Shown here: piece after piece, positions 1 through 11,692 of the stretch
Numbering within the stretch: position 1 is the first letter of the stretch
Layout of the letters: the number at the start of each line of letters is the position of its first letter
DNA from: Mansonella perstans
Lineage: Eukaryota > Nematoda > Chromadorea > Rhabditida > Onchocercidae
Assembly (NCBI GenBank): GCA_037074765.1
Contig: JBAMDO010000016.1
Span: 186,001 to 250,000 of the forward strand
DNA: 64,000 nt
Direction of reading: 5' to 3'
Made by a program: the position numbers and the translations under genes
Notes under the pieces: generated by a model
What the model saw: the letters and a program-made list of their open reading frames with translations, nothing else
Database searches by the model: none
Told to the model about the DNA's origin: nothing

Positions 1-3000
1 GATTAGCTCCTCTATTTTCTCATCAAGCAAACGCGGGAAAGTGGGATGAAATCGGTACACGGAACCGTCAACACCAACTGTCACGTATGGTTTTTGCATT
101 CGGTTCAGCAATGTTGCTATGCCAGCAGCACATAGGTATGCAGCTCTGAAACAGACCATTTGTGAGTGAGTTAATAAATCGTAAAGATTCAAAACAACAA
201 TTCGAATTTGATTTGCTATCATAGTAAACTCTCTTTTAAAATATAATTTGAATGCATATAAGAGTATATTTTTGTTGTCATTAAGGATCGAAGTAATTTA
301 CCGTGTACTAACAAGAGAGCATACGTATGCAACATTAATGCAATCAGCAACTGATACTTGTTCCACTCCGATCTCATCTAAAATTCCCAATGTTTTTGCA
401 AAATTTTGCTCCTTGTCTTCCAAAATTTCTCTGAAATAAAATTCCCATGCAATAAAATACATTTTTTCTGTTAAAGTGCTCATAATTCACACAAAAAAAA
501 CAGAAGACGAAATATAAATTTCGATTATAAATTTATATTTTTGACGTAATTAGAAAATAGTCCATGCTGAAAATGTTTTTTGCAGCAGTCATAGATTTCA
601 AAACCTCTAAAGTTAACTGATACGAACATACTTTTCGACTTCGGATACATATTTAGTCGGAAATGAATGTGGCTCTGAAATGGCCTCATAATCTCCGTTA
701 AAAAGAAGGTTTTTGCGCGCCAGGTGAGCCAGAATGACACGCACGATTTCACCCATGTACATACCCGAGATCATTTTTTCGAATCTGTAAATCTCAGCTA
801 TAAATCGAGAAAACTTCCTTTTCTTTCATACCATCAACTTAACCATTACTTGCAGAACAGGTCACAACGTATCAAGGCCTGCCTGCTTTTCATGTAAAAA
901 AAAAAAAAAATGCTGAAAATTTTGAATAATTTTTTCAGTACAAAATCCCAATCCGCATGAAAAATACTCGTTGAAAAGGTAAAAAATTAAAAAATTTTTC
1001 AGCAATTGTTTTTTTTCGAATTTGAATTTTTTTTTTAAGTTTACTACTGCTGTGACCAAGATTCTGCAGTTCCTTACCAGCCTTTATCATTCACTGCTTT
1101 TTTGGCAACTCACAGAATACCGAAAAGAAGTAATCAAGCAGTGTGTGTTTGTGTATGTATGTGTGCGTTTAAAATCAACTCGCAGCCAGAAAAATTTTGC
1201 AGCGGCGTCAATTGATAGTAGTGCTTTTGCCCGTAGAATCACATATATACAGGCTTCCAAAAACACCGCCGCTGCAGTGAGCCGGTCTAACTGCGAGTCC
1301 ACTAAGCACAAGCTCCTGTAATGCATGCCGAAAACATTTTAAAATTGAAAACCCTATCTGAAAAAGACAGTCTTTTGCAGTTCGATAGGACCAATGAAGC
1401 TGTGAGATAGTCCACAAGTAAGTATGATATTGTTCCAATGAATTGTCAAAAAATTTGAAGTACTTTGTAAGCTTAACCAAATGCAATACTATTTTTCATA
1501 CATGAGAAAGAGGAGGAGAAAAAGAGAGAGAAAGAGATATGTTGAGAGAAATGATCCATAAATGAGCTAATGCGCTGATTCCATAACTGTCTCTACCCAC
1601 TTTCAGTGGTAATCCACGATAGTGAGGAGAATTCTGGAGCGATTTTAATGCAGCAGTCTATTCTCAAGTCATTCCAGAAACTCAAAAACTCAATTATTTG
1701 ATTTCCTGTTTAAAGTGAAATGCATTACGAGCTGCAACGAGGTGCGATGTAGTCCTAGAGATCGCAATTCTAAAAGTACCTGTACCTTCAAACAAACAAT
1801 CCACAAACGATTGTTTAGTATAATCAACGATACCATTGACAAATTTCATTGAAGTTAAAATCAAATCCACCGATAATAATCATTCCCCAAAACTTATATG
1901 CCATATAATGTTGCTTTTGTTCAAAAGAATGGATAAAAAAAATAAGCAAATCTCACAGTTGTTTCCCAGGATTGATCGTTTGTTCGTCCACTTCTCGATC
2001 GAAAGAAGTACGCAAGAATTCCAGAGAACCATCATCTCCAAATGCTCCCCATTCAGTATTGATGATCATCTAAAATTAAGCAACATCTAAAATTGATCAT
2101 CTAAAATGATTATCTAAAATTAAGCAAAGTTTTGTTTGTTCAAATGTCGCTTGTTCAATTGAATAAGCTTCTTTACATGAACTATATACCACTATGTTTG
2201 TATTTTACTTCTATAAAAAAATTATTGTTAGGAATATCAAACATAAAATACCTCATCTGGCATTCCATCATCTTCTAAATGCAAATCCTTTAATTTGTCA
2301 CAATTTTTAATTTTTTCCATATAGCATGCATTGCTGCCTGTACCAACAATAATACCAACTTGACAGCTGTTCTCTTTAAATGCACAAGCCATCAATGTAC
2401 CAACTGTATCGTTTAGAAGTGCTACCACATCGATATCAATATCCTGAAAAATCAAAGTCGAACACGCACTTTTTAGATTTCTGGAATAATTAAGGAATTA
2501 GGGAGGAAAAAAGTAAATCCTTTGTCTTTCATGCAACGAGGGAAAATTCATAGTAATTGATAAACCAGGATTCTTGTCTTTTTTATACGTTAACACATGA
2601 AACTGAACCTTGCGGCGTTGACATGCTTCACGTAACAGCGTTACTACATCCTTATTCTCAACATCACTTGCACTGAAACCTTTCGTCCAATTGATGAGTT
2701 TTGCACATGTCAAGCCTTCCTGTCGGCATGGGAATGAAAACGTGAAACCGAGCGGAAGCTTGCCAACATCCTCCATGTTTTTTTCCTTCATAAAACGAGC
2801 CATACAGTCAGCGATATGATCGAACAGCTGTAAAATCGTTGTTTGAGGGTCAGCTTAAAAAACGAAAGATATGTACAAATTTTACAATTTGAATTGAATT
2901 TTGTTATTCACGTACCGCTTCGCCAGTGCCACGCATTATATTCTCTGGTATACGAAAAATCGTTCCAGTCATTTCGGCTTCTCGTTTATTCAACTTGATT

Positions 3001-3754
3001 AACAACACACGAAAATTAGTGCCACCAAGATCAAGCGCCAGAAAATTCCCAATTTCAGTACCATCAGGTACCGCGCGAACAAAGGAAGGCAACATTTTTA
3101 TTGCTGCCGTTGACGCTGAAAATTAATAAGATAGCAATAAGTGCAATAACAAAATGAACCTAAAATATCTTTCACGTTGCAAGCGTCTAATTGCATGAAC
3201 CCATGAACACCCTAGCATCACGTTTCAAATAAGCATCAGATAACAATGACAGCATAAAAAATTTTCTAAAAACTGACGTAAATAATTTCTACTAAAATTG
3301 GTTCCACATTTGACTCCACATTCAGTAAAGCTTCTATGACTTTAAGGTAACTCTTTCTCTCCCTCTTTCATTATGCCTATTGAAATTGAGTGCAAAAATT
3401 AGGAGGAAAATTTACCAGTTTTACGATCCAAGCCTTCTTCCATTCCTTTAAGCAGTTCACTCATCGTTCGTTTTAGAACGTCGTCATTGAGCACTAGAGG
3501 ACGACAAAATTCATCAATCTGAAAGAACTTCGCGTGCAAATTACATTTCGAAGCAATTCCAATTTAAAAATCTGTAAAAATATTTCTATAAAGTTGAATT
3601 TTGATGAAATTGGATGGAAACATACTTCAGGTCGATGCTCCAAATCAATAGCACTCATGGGAAGTCTCTCATCACGATTTTTAGAAATGCCGAAAAGTTC
3701 AAGTCCTTTTAATACTAATCGACTAGCAAATGAACTAGCTAACTCCAATAGCAT
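1..3754 (-). CDS. Hexokinase, 3' end cut by window edge
   Basis: ATP-dependent phosphorylation of glucose to glucose-6-phosphate, the first step of glycolysis in the cytosol. Coding exons in transcript order: 3754-3626, 3518-3416, 3115-2916, 2827-2609, 2443-2252, 2069-1957, 784-632, 430-302, 145-1. All junction phases agree. Visible family signatures are the [12 protein letters not shown] phosphate-binding segment, the sugar-binding stretch [11 protein letters not shown] followed by NWTKGF, the catalytic aspartate in LLNDTVGTL, the [10 protein letters not shown] loop, [12 protein letters not shown], and a C-terminal [12 protein letters not shown] helix. The model is a single-domain (about 50 kDa) hexokinase, usual for invertebrates. 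The ATG at 3754 is chosen because no good splice acceptor lies just upstream. A second possible first exon lies 6 kb upstream at 9679-9792 and joins exon 2 in phase. Roughly the last few tens of codons lie outside the window. Identity is firm; the ortholog name within the nematode hexokinases is not assigned. Confidence 0.95.
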
Positions 3755-4382
3755 GCTTGTTTTGCTTCGATACGATTTAAGTTATAAAGAAATGAAACAA
3801 ATTAAAATGAAATAATAAGCAGCGAATTATTCCAAGCAAGAAAGAATTTTAGGAAGTTGATGTTTTTATCTGAAAAAAATATAACTAATAATTAACATAT
3901 ACATTTCCCGAGAGAATTCACTTCGCATGCATTAAAACTAATTTCAATCGATAGAAATAAACGAAAAAATAAAATTCAGTAAAAATGAAAAACAACAAAG
4001 CATCTATTGAGCAACAACAGAAAAAAATGCATCACTAAATTAAGGACAAGAAAGAACGGTGTTATAATAATTACAAAACATGAAGTTATTTTCAACCCAT
4101 TTCTATCGATCAAAGCAAATACCGCCATGTATGAAAGTATTAAGAAAGTAAGGATTTGCTGAAATTGCAGCAAAAGTTTATAACATAGAGAGAGATGACA
4201 ATTACGATAAAGAAAAAATTTTTTGATGGAAAGAAGATATGTTGATAAACACTGATAAAATATATTAAATTCCAAATAATTATTGTATAAAAAAAAAAAA
4301 AAAATATTGAAAATGATTTATTTGATATCTTTGCAAACAAACTTTTTGATACGAAAGAATAGAAATTACACTGTTACTGAAA

Positions 4383-4670
4383 TTGTTTGTCAACTGCAAT
4401 ATTATAGTTAGATCGGAAGCAGACAGTAAATATTTATTAAACAAAATGAAAAGAAAGATGATGATGGTGATAGTAATACAAATGCACCTACAACGAAATG
4501 TCGTCGCTAACTATAAATATGTCGTCGGTAAATTTTTAAAAAAAAAGTGTGAGCTAAAACAAATTTTATCAGAATTGCAATATAACTAATTAAATATTTG
4601 AAATGATGAAGTAAAAAAACTGCTCGATGATTTAGCTGAGAAAAGATCATTAGAACTTAGGTAAACAGCC
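4383..4670 (+). pseudogene. Possible decayed coding patch (plus strand)
   Basis: The plus strand shows polar, coding-like peptide pieces broken by frame changes and stops. One frame reads SEADSKYLLNK, then a one-base shift at the A-run near 4445 gives EKKDDDGDSNTNAPTTKCRR and a stop. Further on, the same frame contains ELKQILSELQYN, two stops, then NDEVKKLLDDLAEKRSLEL before a GTAAAC donor-like site at about 4660. This looks like eroded coding sequence or a low-complexity chance effect. No protein family is recognised. It is kept only as a weak signal. Confidence 0.2.
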
Positions 4671-5192
4671 TGTAAGAAATGGAAAAAAATAAAAATACAT
4701 GGACAAACATGATGTTATAGATTTCTAACATTATGCTTATATTTACACTTCAAAACTGTAAAAATGATTAATTTTTTCGACGAAACATTTGTTTGCTAAC
4801 ATGTTTTTTGACTGTTAACAATTTAATAATTAATCATTGCATGTGAAACTAATGAGAATTCTAGCTTAGCACCTAGTTACTTTTACAGCATCGAAAATAT
4901 TTTTCATTTTAGATAGAAACAAGTAAAAAAAAAACTTTAAGTTTTCTTTTTTTTCTTTTATCTTTGCTTCCGACGACTAATCAATCAAAAAAAGAGAAAT
5001 AAAAAAAACATTTAATCTTTCAGAACTGTACTTGAGGTGTAGTAATAAAAAGTAATTAAGTAACTGCTTTGCAGATGATGTTTCAGTTTTATTTCATTTT
5101 TTTTCTTCTCTTTCGCTGAATGAAAAATATGGCAATAATTAGGCTCAGCTTTAAATTGTTACTATTTTTGTAACTGAATAAAGCAGTAGTAG

Positions 5193-5423
5193 ACAAGTTT
5201 CTTCTTTGATTTCAATTCTGTAACGGACCAAAAAGGAGTGACAATTATTCAAGTGTTAAATATTTCTTCGAAGAATAACAACAACGAAAAATCTTCGCTC
5301 CACTCAATTAATGAGAATGAATGTCGTTGCCCTTTCACTCTTGCAAGTGAAATTTTAAAACAAGAAACGAAAAGGGTAACTATTTTACATGGTCATGTAG
5401 AGAGAGAATTTAGAATTAACTGA
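5193..5423 (+). other. Unidentified open frame, coding-like exon candidate
   Basis: A 76-codon stop-free stretch runs from just after an in-frame TAG at 5190-5192 to a TGA at 5421-5423. The peptide includes FNSVTDQKGVTIIQVLNISS and ENECRCPFTLASEILKQ, a balanced composition unlike the lysine/asparagine/phenylalanine noise usual in this AT-rich DNA. A splice-acceptor-like TAG precedes it, and a GTAACT donor-like site follows AAAAGG at about 5374. No start codon, conserved domain or partner exon was identified. It could be a real exon of a fast-evolving gene, part of the same decayed locus as 4383-4670, or chance. Confidence 0.25.
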
Positions 5424-6304
5424 TAACCTATTATACATAGAATATTATATTGCTAATTTCGATGGTGAAGAAATATTGAATGAATTGAAAATGAATGAAA
5501 AATGAAGACAAATTAAGTTTTGAAAAAATTTAAAAATGAATGAAAAGAAGAGATTGAAGAGATGAATATGAGAAATGATGATTAGAAAGGTTTAAGAAAA
5601 GATGATTAAAATTTGTGTAATGCTAACTAACTGGCAAATAGTTTCCCTCGTTTTTTTTTTTTTTTTAAAAAAAAAAATCGGAAACATAATGGTCAGAAAA
5701 ACAAAACATATTCTTCATATCTAATTTCATTCATTAAACTAGAAAGATTGCCAGTGAAAGAATTGAAAAATTGAACTAATCAATAGAAATGTTAATAACT
5801 GAAACAATCAATAAGCAAGTTTAAAAGACCTCAATGAATTTATTCTCCTATCTTGAAGGTAATTAAATCAATTTTGCATCGCTTTTATGATCTATTTTAT
5901 AGAAACTTGAATGATATTATTGCACTCTTCCGAAATCAATGTAAGATTACCGTACATCGATAGATTATGTGATACTTATTGAAAATGAGAACAAATGACA
6001 TCATCATTAGTGTAAATATCTTTCCTTTAGTATACTTACTTAGAAAATATTTAATTTTCCTAATAGCAACGAAAGCGGAAATAATTTTAAATTAATTTAT
6101 AATGAGAATTAATTATATTTCAAACAATTTTTTTTGAAATTAAAAAAAATATATGTAAAAATAAAATCATTCATTTTTATCGCATTTAATTTCATCTCTA
6201 ACATTTATTTTTCAATTCATCATAAAAGCAGAAAATTTTGATAATATCAAATTATAGTAAATTGGAAATAAGGAAATAAGAGAGATTCATTACAACAGAT
6301 ATTT

Positions 6305-6544
6305 ATGAATGAAGATAATTGTGATACTAAGATAAGAGAGGAAAGGAAACATGCTGCTCCGAGCCCAACTCAACCGAATAACTCTCTTTGTGCTATGTTT
6401 TTACCTATATATATATGTATATATATACGGCTAATGATACTTGACCTCAGAAAAATGATGACCGAGGGAAAAAGAATAATTGTTCTTAAGATGATGAAAG
6501 AAGTGCAAATGGATGAATCAACAGTAATTACCATTAAGTTGTAA
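6305..6544 (+). other. Unidentified 79-codon open frame
   Basis: An ATG-initiated frame reading MNEDNCDTKIREERKH followed by APSPTQPNNSLCAMF. It then passes through a TATATA microsatellite (6408-6430), which contributes an unnatural IYICIYI segment, and ends in KMMKEVQMDESTV. The first half looks coding; the microsatellite-encoded half does not. No family is recognised and no splice partners are evident. It may share an origin with the patches at 4383 and 5193. Confidence 0.2.
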
Positions 6545-7569
6545 GATGACGTAATCTGCAGAAAGAGAAGAAAGTTTGGGAAAATTTTTGAAAATTTCTA
6601 AAAAGTTACAAATATTTGAATAACAAAAAGCAACATAATACCATTGTCAAATGATAATAAAAGAAAATTTACTTGTTTCATAAATAAAATTTCAATTGTT
6701 ATTTGACATTTCGATTGTTATTTGACAAAAATTTCTTTTCAAAATTCAAAATATGAATATCTTTTTAAACGCTAATTTTAAATTGTAAACAAAATAATCA
6801 GCTGATTTCATGTCTTGTGATAAATCAGCGACAAAAATGTACTTAACATTCGTAAATTCCAGTTCGTATCGCATAAACATAAACATTTTTCTATCGTAAT
6901 CTTGATTTAAAATTGGAAAGAGCAGGTACCATAGGCAATGATGATAATAATTGTTTGGATTTTGTAGTACTTTTTTATTTAAATTCAATGACCATTGGTC
7001 ATCGGCTTTAACCGATAACCAGATGGTTAGAAAAAGAGTCTGTTTAGATTAACTTATTCAGTGGTCATCAAAAAGCTATAGAGAAATCATGTTACGTAAT
7101 TGTTATCTTAAACAATATGATTATTATGAAACTATGATAATTACTATTAGTAATTAAAGGTCACAGAGAAGAAAATTACTTTCGATCTAAATGATAGTTC
7201 GCTACGAGGATTTTTTTTTTTGCCATAAAAGTAAAGTAACCAGGCTAGACAGGTATGGATTCGAAAGCTAGTATATATATATATATATTATTTGTAACTA
7301 TTTGATGACAGTTGAGGATATTTTATAAATTGTAATTAATAAAAAAATGCTTGTAATTCTCGAAATGAAAATTTTTAAGAAAACTTCCATCTTTTTTTAT
7401 TCAAAGTATTTTCAACTAAACAAATAAAAGCAGAAATACCATTCGTAAATGATATTCAAATGTTTCAAAGATAATCAAATTTACACATTTGTAAAGCTTT
7501 CTTTGTTCTTCAAATATTTGCAACTATCATTGCATTTTCCAATTTTCAAAATATTTTGCGCCATTCATG

Positions 7570-7860
7570 CACGTAGCACGTAATTTACGTAACTTCTTTC
7601 ACTAGAGATTAAATAATCGATTGATCGATGATGCAAATTAGAAGTAGAGAGAGAGAGGGAGAGGAAGTGAGAGTAATTGAACACTTTTCGATTTTTAAAG
7701 TACTTTACGTTATTAGTGCACGTAGAATCCACGTCATTTACTTCAACATTTAGATTAAATGATTGACTAACCGAATGAATGATAAAAATTAAAAGTAGAG
7801 AGGGGAAAAGAAAGAGAGAAAAGGAGAGAGAGAGAGTGAATGAAATTGAACTTAAACTAT
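7570..7860. repeat. Imperfect tandem duplication of about 140-150 bp, GA-rich ends
   Basis: Two diverged copies follow each other. Each begins with a CACGTA/ACGT-rich part, passes through AGATTAAAT-GATTGA-like sequence and AAATTA-AAGTAGAGAG, and ends in a GA-rich tract followed by AATTGAAC. Copy 1 is about 7570-7685 and copy 2 about 7718-7858. The long minus-strand open frame over it is serine/leucine low-complexity produced by the GA tracts, so I do not call a gene. Confidence 0.6.
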
Positions 7861-8059
7861 TCAAGAGAAAAGGAAATCATAGAGTGGAGCAATTGATGAA
7901 TATTCTAACTGAATTGAGCATAACATATTCATCATTGCAGTACTAAAAAATGTGAATGTTCGCAGATATATAATTGATCGTATATGCAAGAGAAAGTGCA
8001 GAATGAGTGCTGAACGCATAGATAAATGAATGAATGAATTAATGGCGCTCTATGGACAA

Positions 8060-8212
8060 GCGACAGACCGACCGACCCACTGATCAACCGACGACCCACT
8101 AATCGATCGATCGATCGATCCACGCAAATCATTCAATCGACAACTCACTAATCGATCGATCGATTCACGCAAATTATTCAACCAACGACCCACTAATCAA
8201 TCGATCAATTCT
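8060..8212. repeat. Tandem repeat with ATCGATCG core, about 3 copies
   Basis: Three copies of a unit of roughly 50-57 bp built from CGACCCACTAATC, an (ATCG)n run, and CACGCAAAT-ATTCAA. Copies vary in the number of ATCG units. The ATCGATCG core is self-complementary. Confidence 0.65.
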
Positions 8213-8384
8213 TTTGAGATAGAAAAAATTTGAGACAAATCATTCTTTTTCCTTTGAGATAGAAAAAAATGCGGGATAAGAATGCTTAAGAGAGGAAAAG
8301 GAATAAAGAGAGTACATTAATGTGCAACAAAATTATGTGCATAAAGTGACCGCAAAAAAGGCAAAGCATAAAGAGAATGTGCAA

Positions 8385-8580
8385 AAGTTGCACGTATGCA
8401 CAAATTTGATTTTACACGCATGCATCTAGCAAATTTGATTTTGCACGTATGCACAAATTTGATTTTACACGCATGCATCCAGCAAATTTGATTTTGCACG
8501 TATGCATCTAGCAAATTTGATTTTGCACGTATGCATCTAGCACAAATTTGATTTTTTTGCTCGTTTTGCAAATTTGCACG
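8385..8580. repeat. 29-bp minisatellite (GCACGTATGCATCTAGCAAA...)
   Basis: About seven copies of a 29-bp unit alternating GCACGTATGCATCTAGC with AAATTTGATTTT. Several copies have the ACGCATGCATC variant, and some are shortened by loss of the ATCTAGC part. The minus-strand open frame across it repeats CKIKFA/CMRVKSN-type peptides and is an artefact of the repeat. Confidence 0.8.
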
Positions 8581-8714
8581 CATGCATCCAAATAGTATAA
8601 GTTTCATACTATTTATTGGCATTTGAAGCTCTTCAAAATTTATATGGAAGCTATGAAATGATCTAGAAGACAAGGATTAGGAAAAATTAGTCAATGAAGA
8701 GACCTTTAAAGTTT

Positions 8715-8852
8715 TTGATTAATCATGATATAATTAAATTAGCTAGGTAAATAAACAAATTGGATCAATTCATTTTGTATCTTTTGGTTAATTGTGGTAC
8801 GATTAAATTAGCTGGATAAATAAGCAAATTGGATCAATTCATTTTATTTCTC
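8715..8852. repeat. 68-bp direct duplication, diverged third copy at 9113-9183
   Basis: Two adjacent copies of a unit containing GATTAAATTAGCT, GGATAAATAAGCAAATT and GGATCAATTCATTTT (about 8715-8782 and 8784-8852). A more diverged related copy occurs at about 9113-9183, with GAGTAAATTAGTTGGTAAAT and CTCGTTCATTCATTTTATTT. Confidence 0.6.
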
Positions 8853-9678
8853 ACATATCTGCATGTATATATCCCAAAGAATAATAGTCGGTGGGCATAG
8901 TTTGAAATATTTAAATAAGCCAAGCAAGCATTAAAAATAATTTTTTTTTCCTTCGATTGATTCTGTGCCTATTCCTATTCGTACTTTCCTGTTTATTTTT
9001 CATATATTCGATATTCCTTGGCTAAGATTCAACTATTACTACTGCTGCTATTACTTTTACTGCTATTACGGAAGGAAATAAGGATCACTGTATGAATAGA
9101 AACTTTTTTGGACAGTTATGATACGAGTAAATTAGTTGGTAAATAAGAGAACTGGACCTCGTTCATTCATTTTATTTACCATATAGGTTTATCATTAATC
9201 ATAAGATAGCTAATAAAATTTTTGATATTTTATCATGAATAAAGATAATGAGGAATGATAATGATTAAATTTTAATCATTGCTTAGTTTTATTGCGAATA
9301 ATAAAATAATGATTGAACTATACGATAAGTAATGAAATGTGCGTGCAATGCAATATTGACATATATTAGAATTAGCCAACAACAAGTGTTAGGATATACC
9401 GATGGTTATGAGGGACACACAAACAATCGTAAATTGTTGCAATTTGACAACAAGTAGATTATCATTGGAAAATGTGACTACAAATTCCATTTGGTGGCAA
9501 TAGTAGCTGGCGGGAGAAGAGAGCGTATGAAGCAGAATAATAAGTGTTTATTAGAATATTAACGGTAATTTAAAGTCAAAAATTAAAATTCAAACAAATC
9601 TATGCAAACTTTCCGCTTGCTTTTTCATTAAATTTCAATTTTAATTTTTCTTGCAAAGGTATGAAATAATTGGCTCAC

Positions 9679-9805
9679 TTTCTCACTATGTCCAAAGTCA
9701 ATGCTTCCACGCACTGAGAGTTTCTTGAGACGATCAGTGACCGAAGCTCTCCGCATATTTCCTTTGTTAGCGAGAAATTTTCTTGTTGCCATATTATTGA
9801 TGCTT
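9679..9805 (-). CDS. 38-codon exon, probable distal alternative first exon of hexokinase
   Basis: On the minus strand a TTTCTTCAG acceptor (ends at 9806) precedes an exon with an ATG at 9792-9790 and 38 codons: MATRKFLANKGNMRRASVTD, then RLKKLSVRGSIDFGHSEK. It ends in phase 0 at a GTGAGC donor (exon end 9679). Reading on without splicing adds only 15 low-complexity codons before a stop. The next downstream minus-strand exon with matching phase is hexokinase exon 2 (3518, starting IDEFCRPL), which would give a hexokinase isoform with a different N-terminus across a 6.2-kb intron. The RRAS sequence is a typical basic-directed serine kinase site. The upstream acceptor suggests a trans-splice site or a 5'UTR intron. 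The link to hexokinase is an inference from phase, strand and order. It could instead be a small gene of its own. Confidence 0.45.
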
Positions 9806-10392
9806 CTGAAGAAATGAAATTTTTGAAAATATGAAGTTTTTAAAAAAAAACAAAACAAAAGTGTCAAAGCATCGCAATGTACATGTATATATTCTTACGT
9901 TAAGTTTAATTAACAAGAATTTGAACTTATCACTTAAATATGATTAGCTTTTGGAATATTGAATTCAGTAAAGTGATTCTATGAAATGCATTCTTGCACG
10001 TAACAAAATCTGGAAAGATTTTTTTGAATTTTATTTGCAAAATTTGAAACTCAAAGATCAAATTCAGAAACTATTAATTTTTTTTTCGTCAATTGTAACA
10101 ATAAACATTGAATGACGAAATGTAGTGTAGGGTGGAAAAATACTAAATTTCAGATGATTAAGCCATTATGTAGTTTGTCTGTACAGTAAAAACATAATCC
10201 TATTATATTGCCTGCAGCAATAAGCATTAATATGAATAATTTAAATATATTTCAATTATTTATGCGAATTTTCATACATTTGAATCAAGTTGATTCTAAC
10301 TGTATTTAAAATAAAGTTGTTACGATATCATTAACCACGACTGCAGTGAATAAGAAGTAACTGCAACATATTCTTTGCTCTTTTGACCTCAG

Positions 10393-10503
10393 CACTACGC
10401 TAAAAGTGGAAAGATAGAAGAAGTGGACTTTTCTTCATTTATTTGCCACTATACCTATCATCCACTCGTCCACAACACGCGAGAAAAGTTAGGGAGAGGG
10501 AAG
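10393..10503 (+). other. Unidentified exon candidate, 37 codons, both splice sites present
   Basis: After a TTTTGACCTCAG acceptor, an open frame of exactly 37 codons (HYAKSGKIEEVDFSSFICHY, then TYHPLVHNTREKLGRGK) ends at an AAG/GTATAAT donor. The other two plus frames are interrupted early. The composition is richer in GC and in charged and aromatic residues than the surroundings. No protein family is recognised. It may belong to the same plus-strand gene as the terminal exon at 15367-15541, but the connecting exons were not found. Confidence 0.3.
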
Positions 10504-11587
10504 GTATAATTTTTAAAAAAACTTTACATTGTACCTATTATTTCATAGCTATTACTCCTTATAGCTATTGTCTCATTGTCATGGTTTGGCTCATTTTGAA
10601 AAAAAAAAATCAATGCTACGGGCTTATTAAATAATAAAGTGGCCTGATTTGAATTATGAGTAATTTGATGTTCGTTTCTCTCTGTCACATTCAGAATTGT
10701 CGCAAAAAATAAACTAAGTAGTTCATAGCAACTAGAAGGCTTAGTAAGTTAGTTAAATTCAAACAATGATATAAAGTTAGAAAAATTTAATCACAGGAAA
10801 CATTAAATAAGGAATTGAATTATACATTTGAACAATATAATAGATTTGAAGTGTTACATGTAATTGACTCAACAATTTCACATTTCCTCAATATCATTGA
10901 GAGTAATAATCATTAAATTAATGAGTAAGTTAATCGTACTTTGATCAATGCAATCATTCATCTTATACTTACTTCTCATTCATTTACAACGATAAACAAA
11001 GGAGATAAGCGAAGAAATCTTCATGGTTTTGAATTGTCACATAGATTAGTTTCAGATGGGAATTGGCCCTTTTCGTAGGGAGATGCTAACGGAATTAAAA
11101 TATACGAGCAATTTGAAGCGAAACAACATGGAAATTTGGCTCCAGCAATGAAACTAAAGCGTTCTGCTTTTAACTTACATCATATTTACAATGCTCAAAA
11201 AAAATTTCGAAAAGAAAATGCACTTAACAAATGATTTTCAAAAAACAAAATAGTTGTAAAAGAAAGAGAAAGAAAAAAAGAAGAAATTAGCCTAGTAAAA
11301 AAAATCACATTACACTCTATGCTAAGTCTTAAGGATCCTTGTTTTATCTGCCTCAAAGCTTTAAAATATTCCATGCTTGGATGCTATTACTTGTTTGGAT
11401 GGATCGATAAATAAAGAAAGATGAATAATTCTATTTCTGTTACTTCCTCTTCCTATTTCGAGATTCAATTTTCCAATTGAGAATGGAAAGAATTTTAGCG
11501 AGAAACGCTTTGAAGATATATGTGCCAACCTTGCATAAACATTTTCGCATTGATATTGCTTCATCAATAATTGGAATATATAAAACG

Positions 11588-11692
11588 ATGGATAACGTAA
11601 ATACATTTTCATTCCGGGTTTTCTCAGGAAATAAGCTTCTCTGGATAACATAAATACACCTTCATCCCGGGTTTTCTCAGGGAATAAGCTTA
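11588..11692. repeat. About 54-bp direct duplication
   Basis: GATAACGTAAATACATTTTC and the following ATTCCGGGTTTTCTCAGGAAATAAGCTTCT are repeated at once as GATAACATAAATACACCTTC and ATCCCGGGTTTTCTCAGGGAATAAGCTTAT. A recent-looking tandem duplication with no coding role seen. Confidence 0.75.

Larger units (their letters stand above)
3755..9678. other. Gene-poor AT-rich interval with repeats and coding-like patches
   Basis: About 6 kb between hexokinase exon 1 and the distal exon at 9.7 kb. It is very AT-rich, with homopolymer runs (for example 5648-5679), short AT microsatellites (6408-6430, 7273-7290) and GA-rich stretches (7640-7675, 7796-7840). It holds several tandem duplications and three coding-like plus-strand patches, listed separately. 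No complete gene with consistent splice sites could be built. If the distal exon belongs to hexokinase, most of this interval is an intron. Confidence 0.7.

Noticed and set aside
7565..7864. 99-codon minus-strand frame rich in Ser/Leu/Phe
   Set aside because: Produced by GA-rich tracts in a tandem duplication; no splice sites or family.
7932..8132. 66-codon minus-strand frame
   Set aside because: Partly encoded by the ATCGATCG tandem repeat; no coding-like character elsewhere.
8385..8580. CRISPR-like array of repeats
   Set aside because: Units are directly abutting with no unique spacers, in a eukaryotic intron-rich context; also true for the 31.7-kb and 33.0-kb repeats.
8317..8673. 118-codon minus-strand frame with repeated CKIKF/CMRVK peptides
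   Set aside because: Encoded by the 29-bp minisatellite; the periodic peptide is an artefact.
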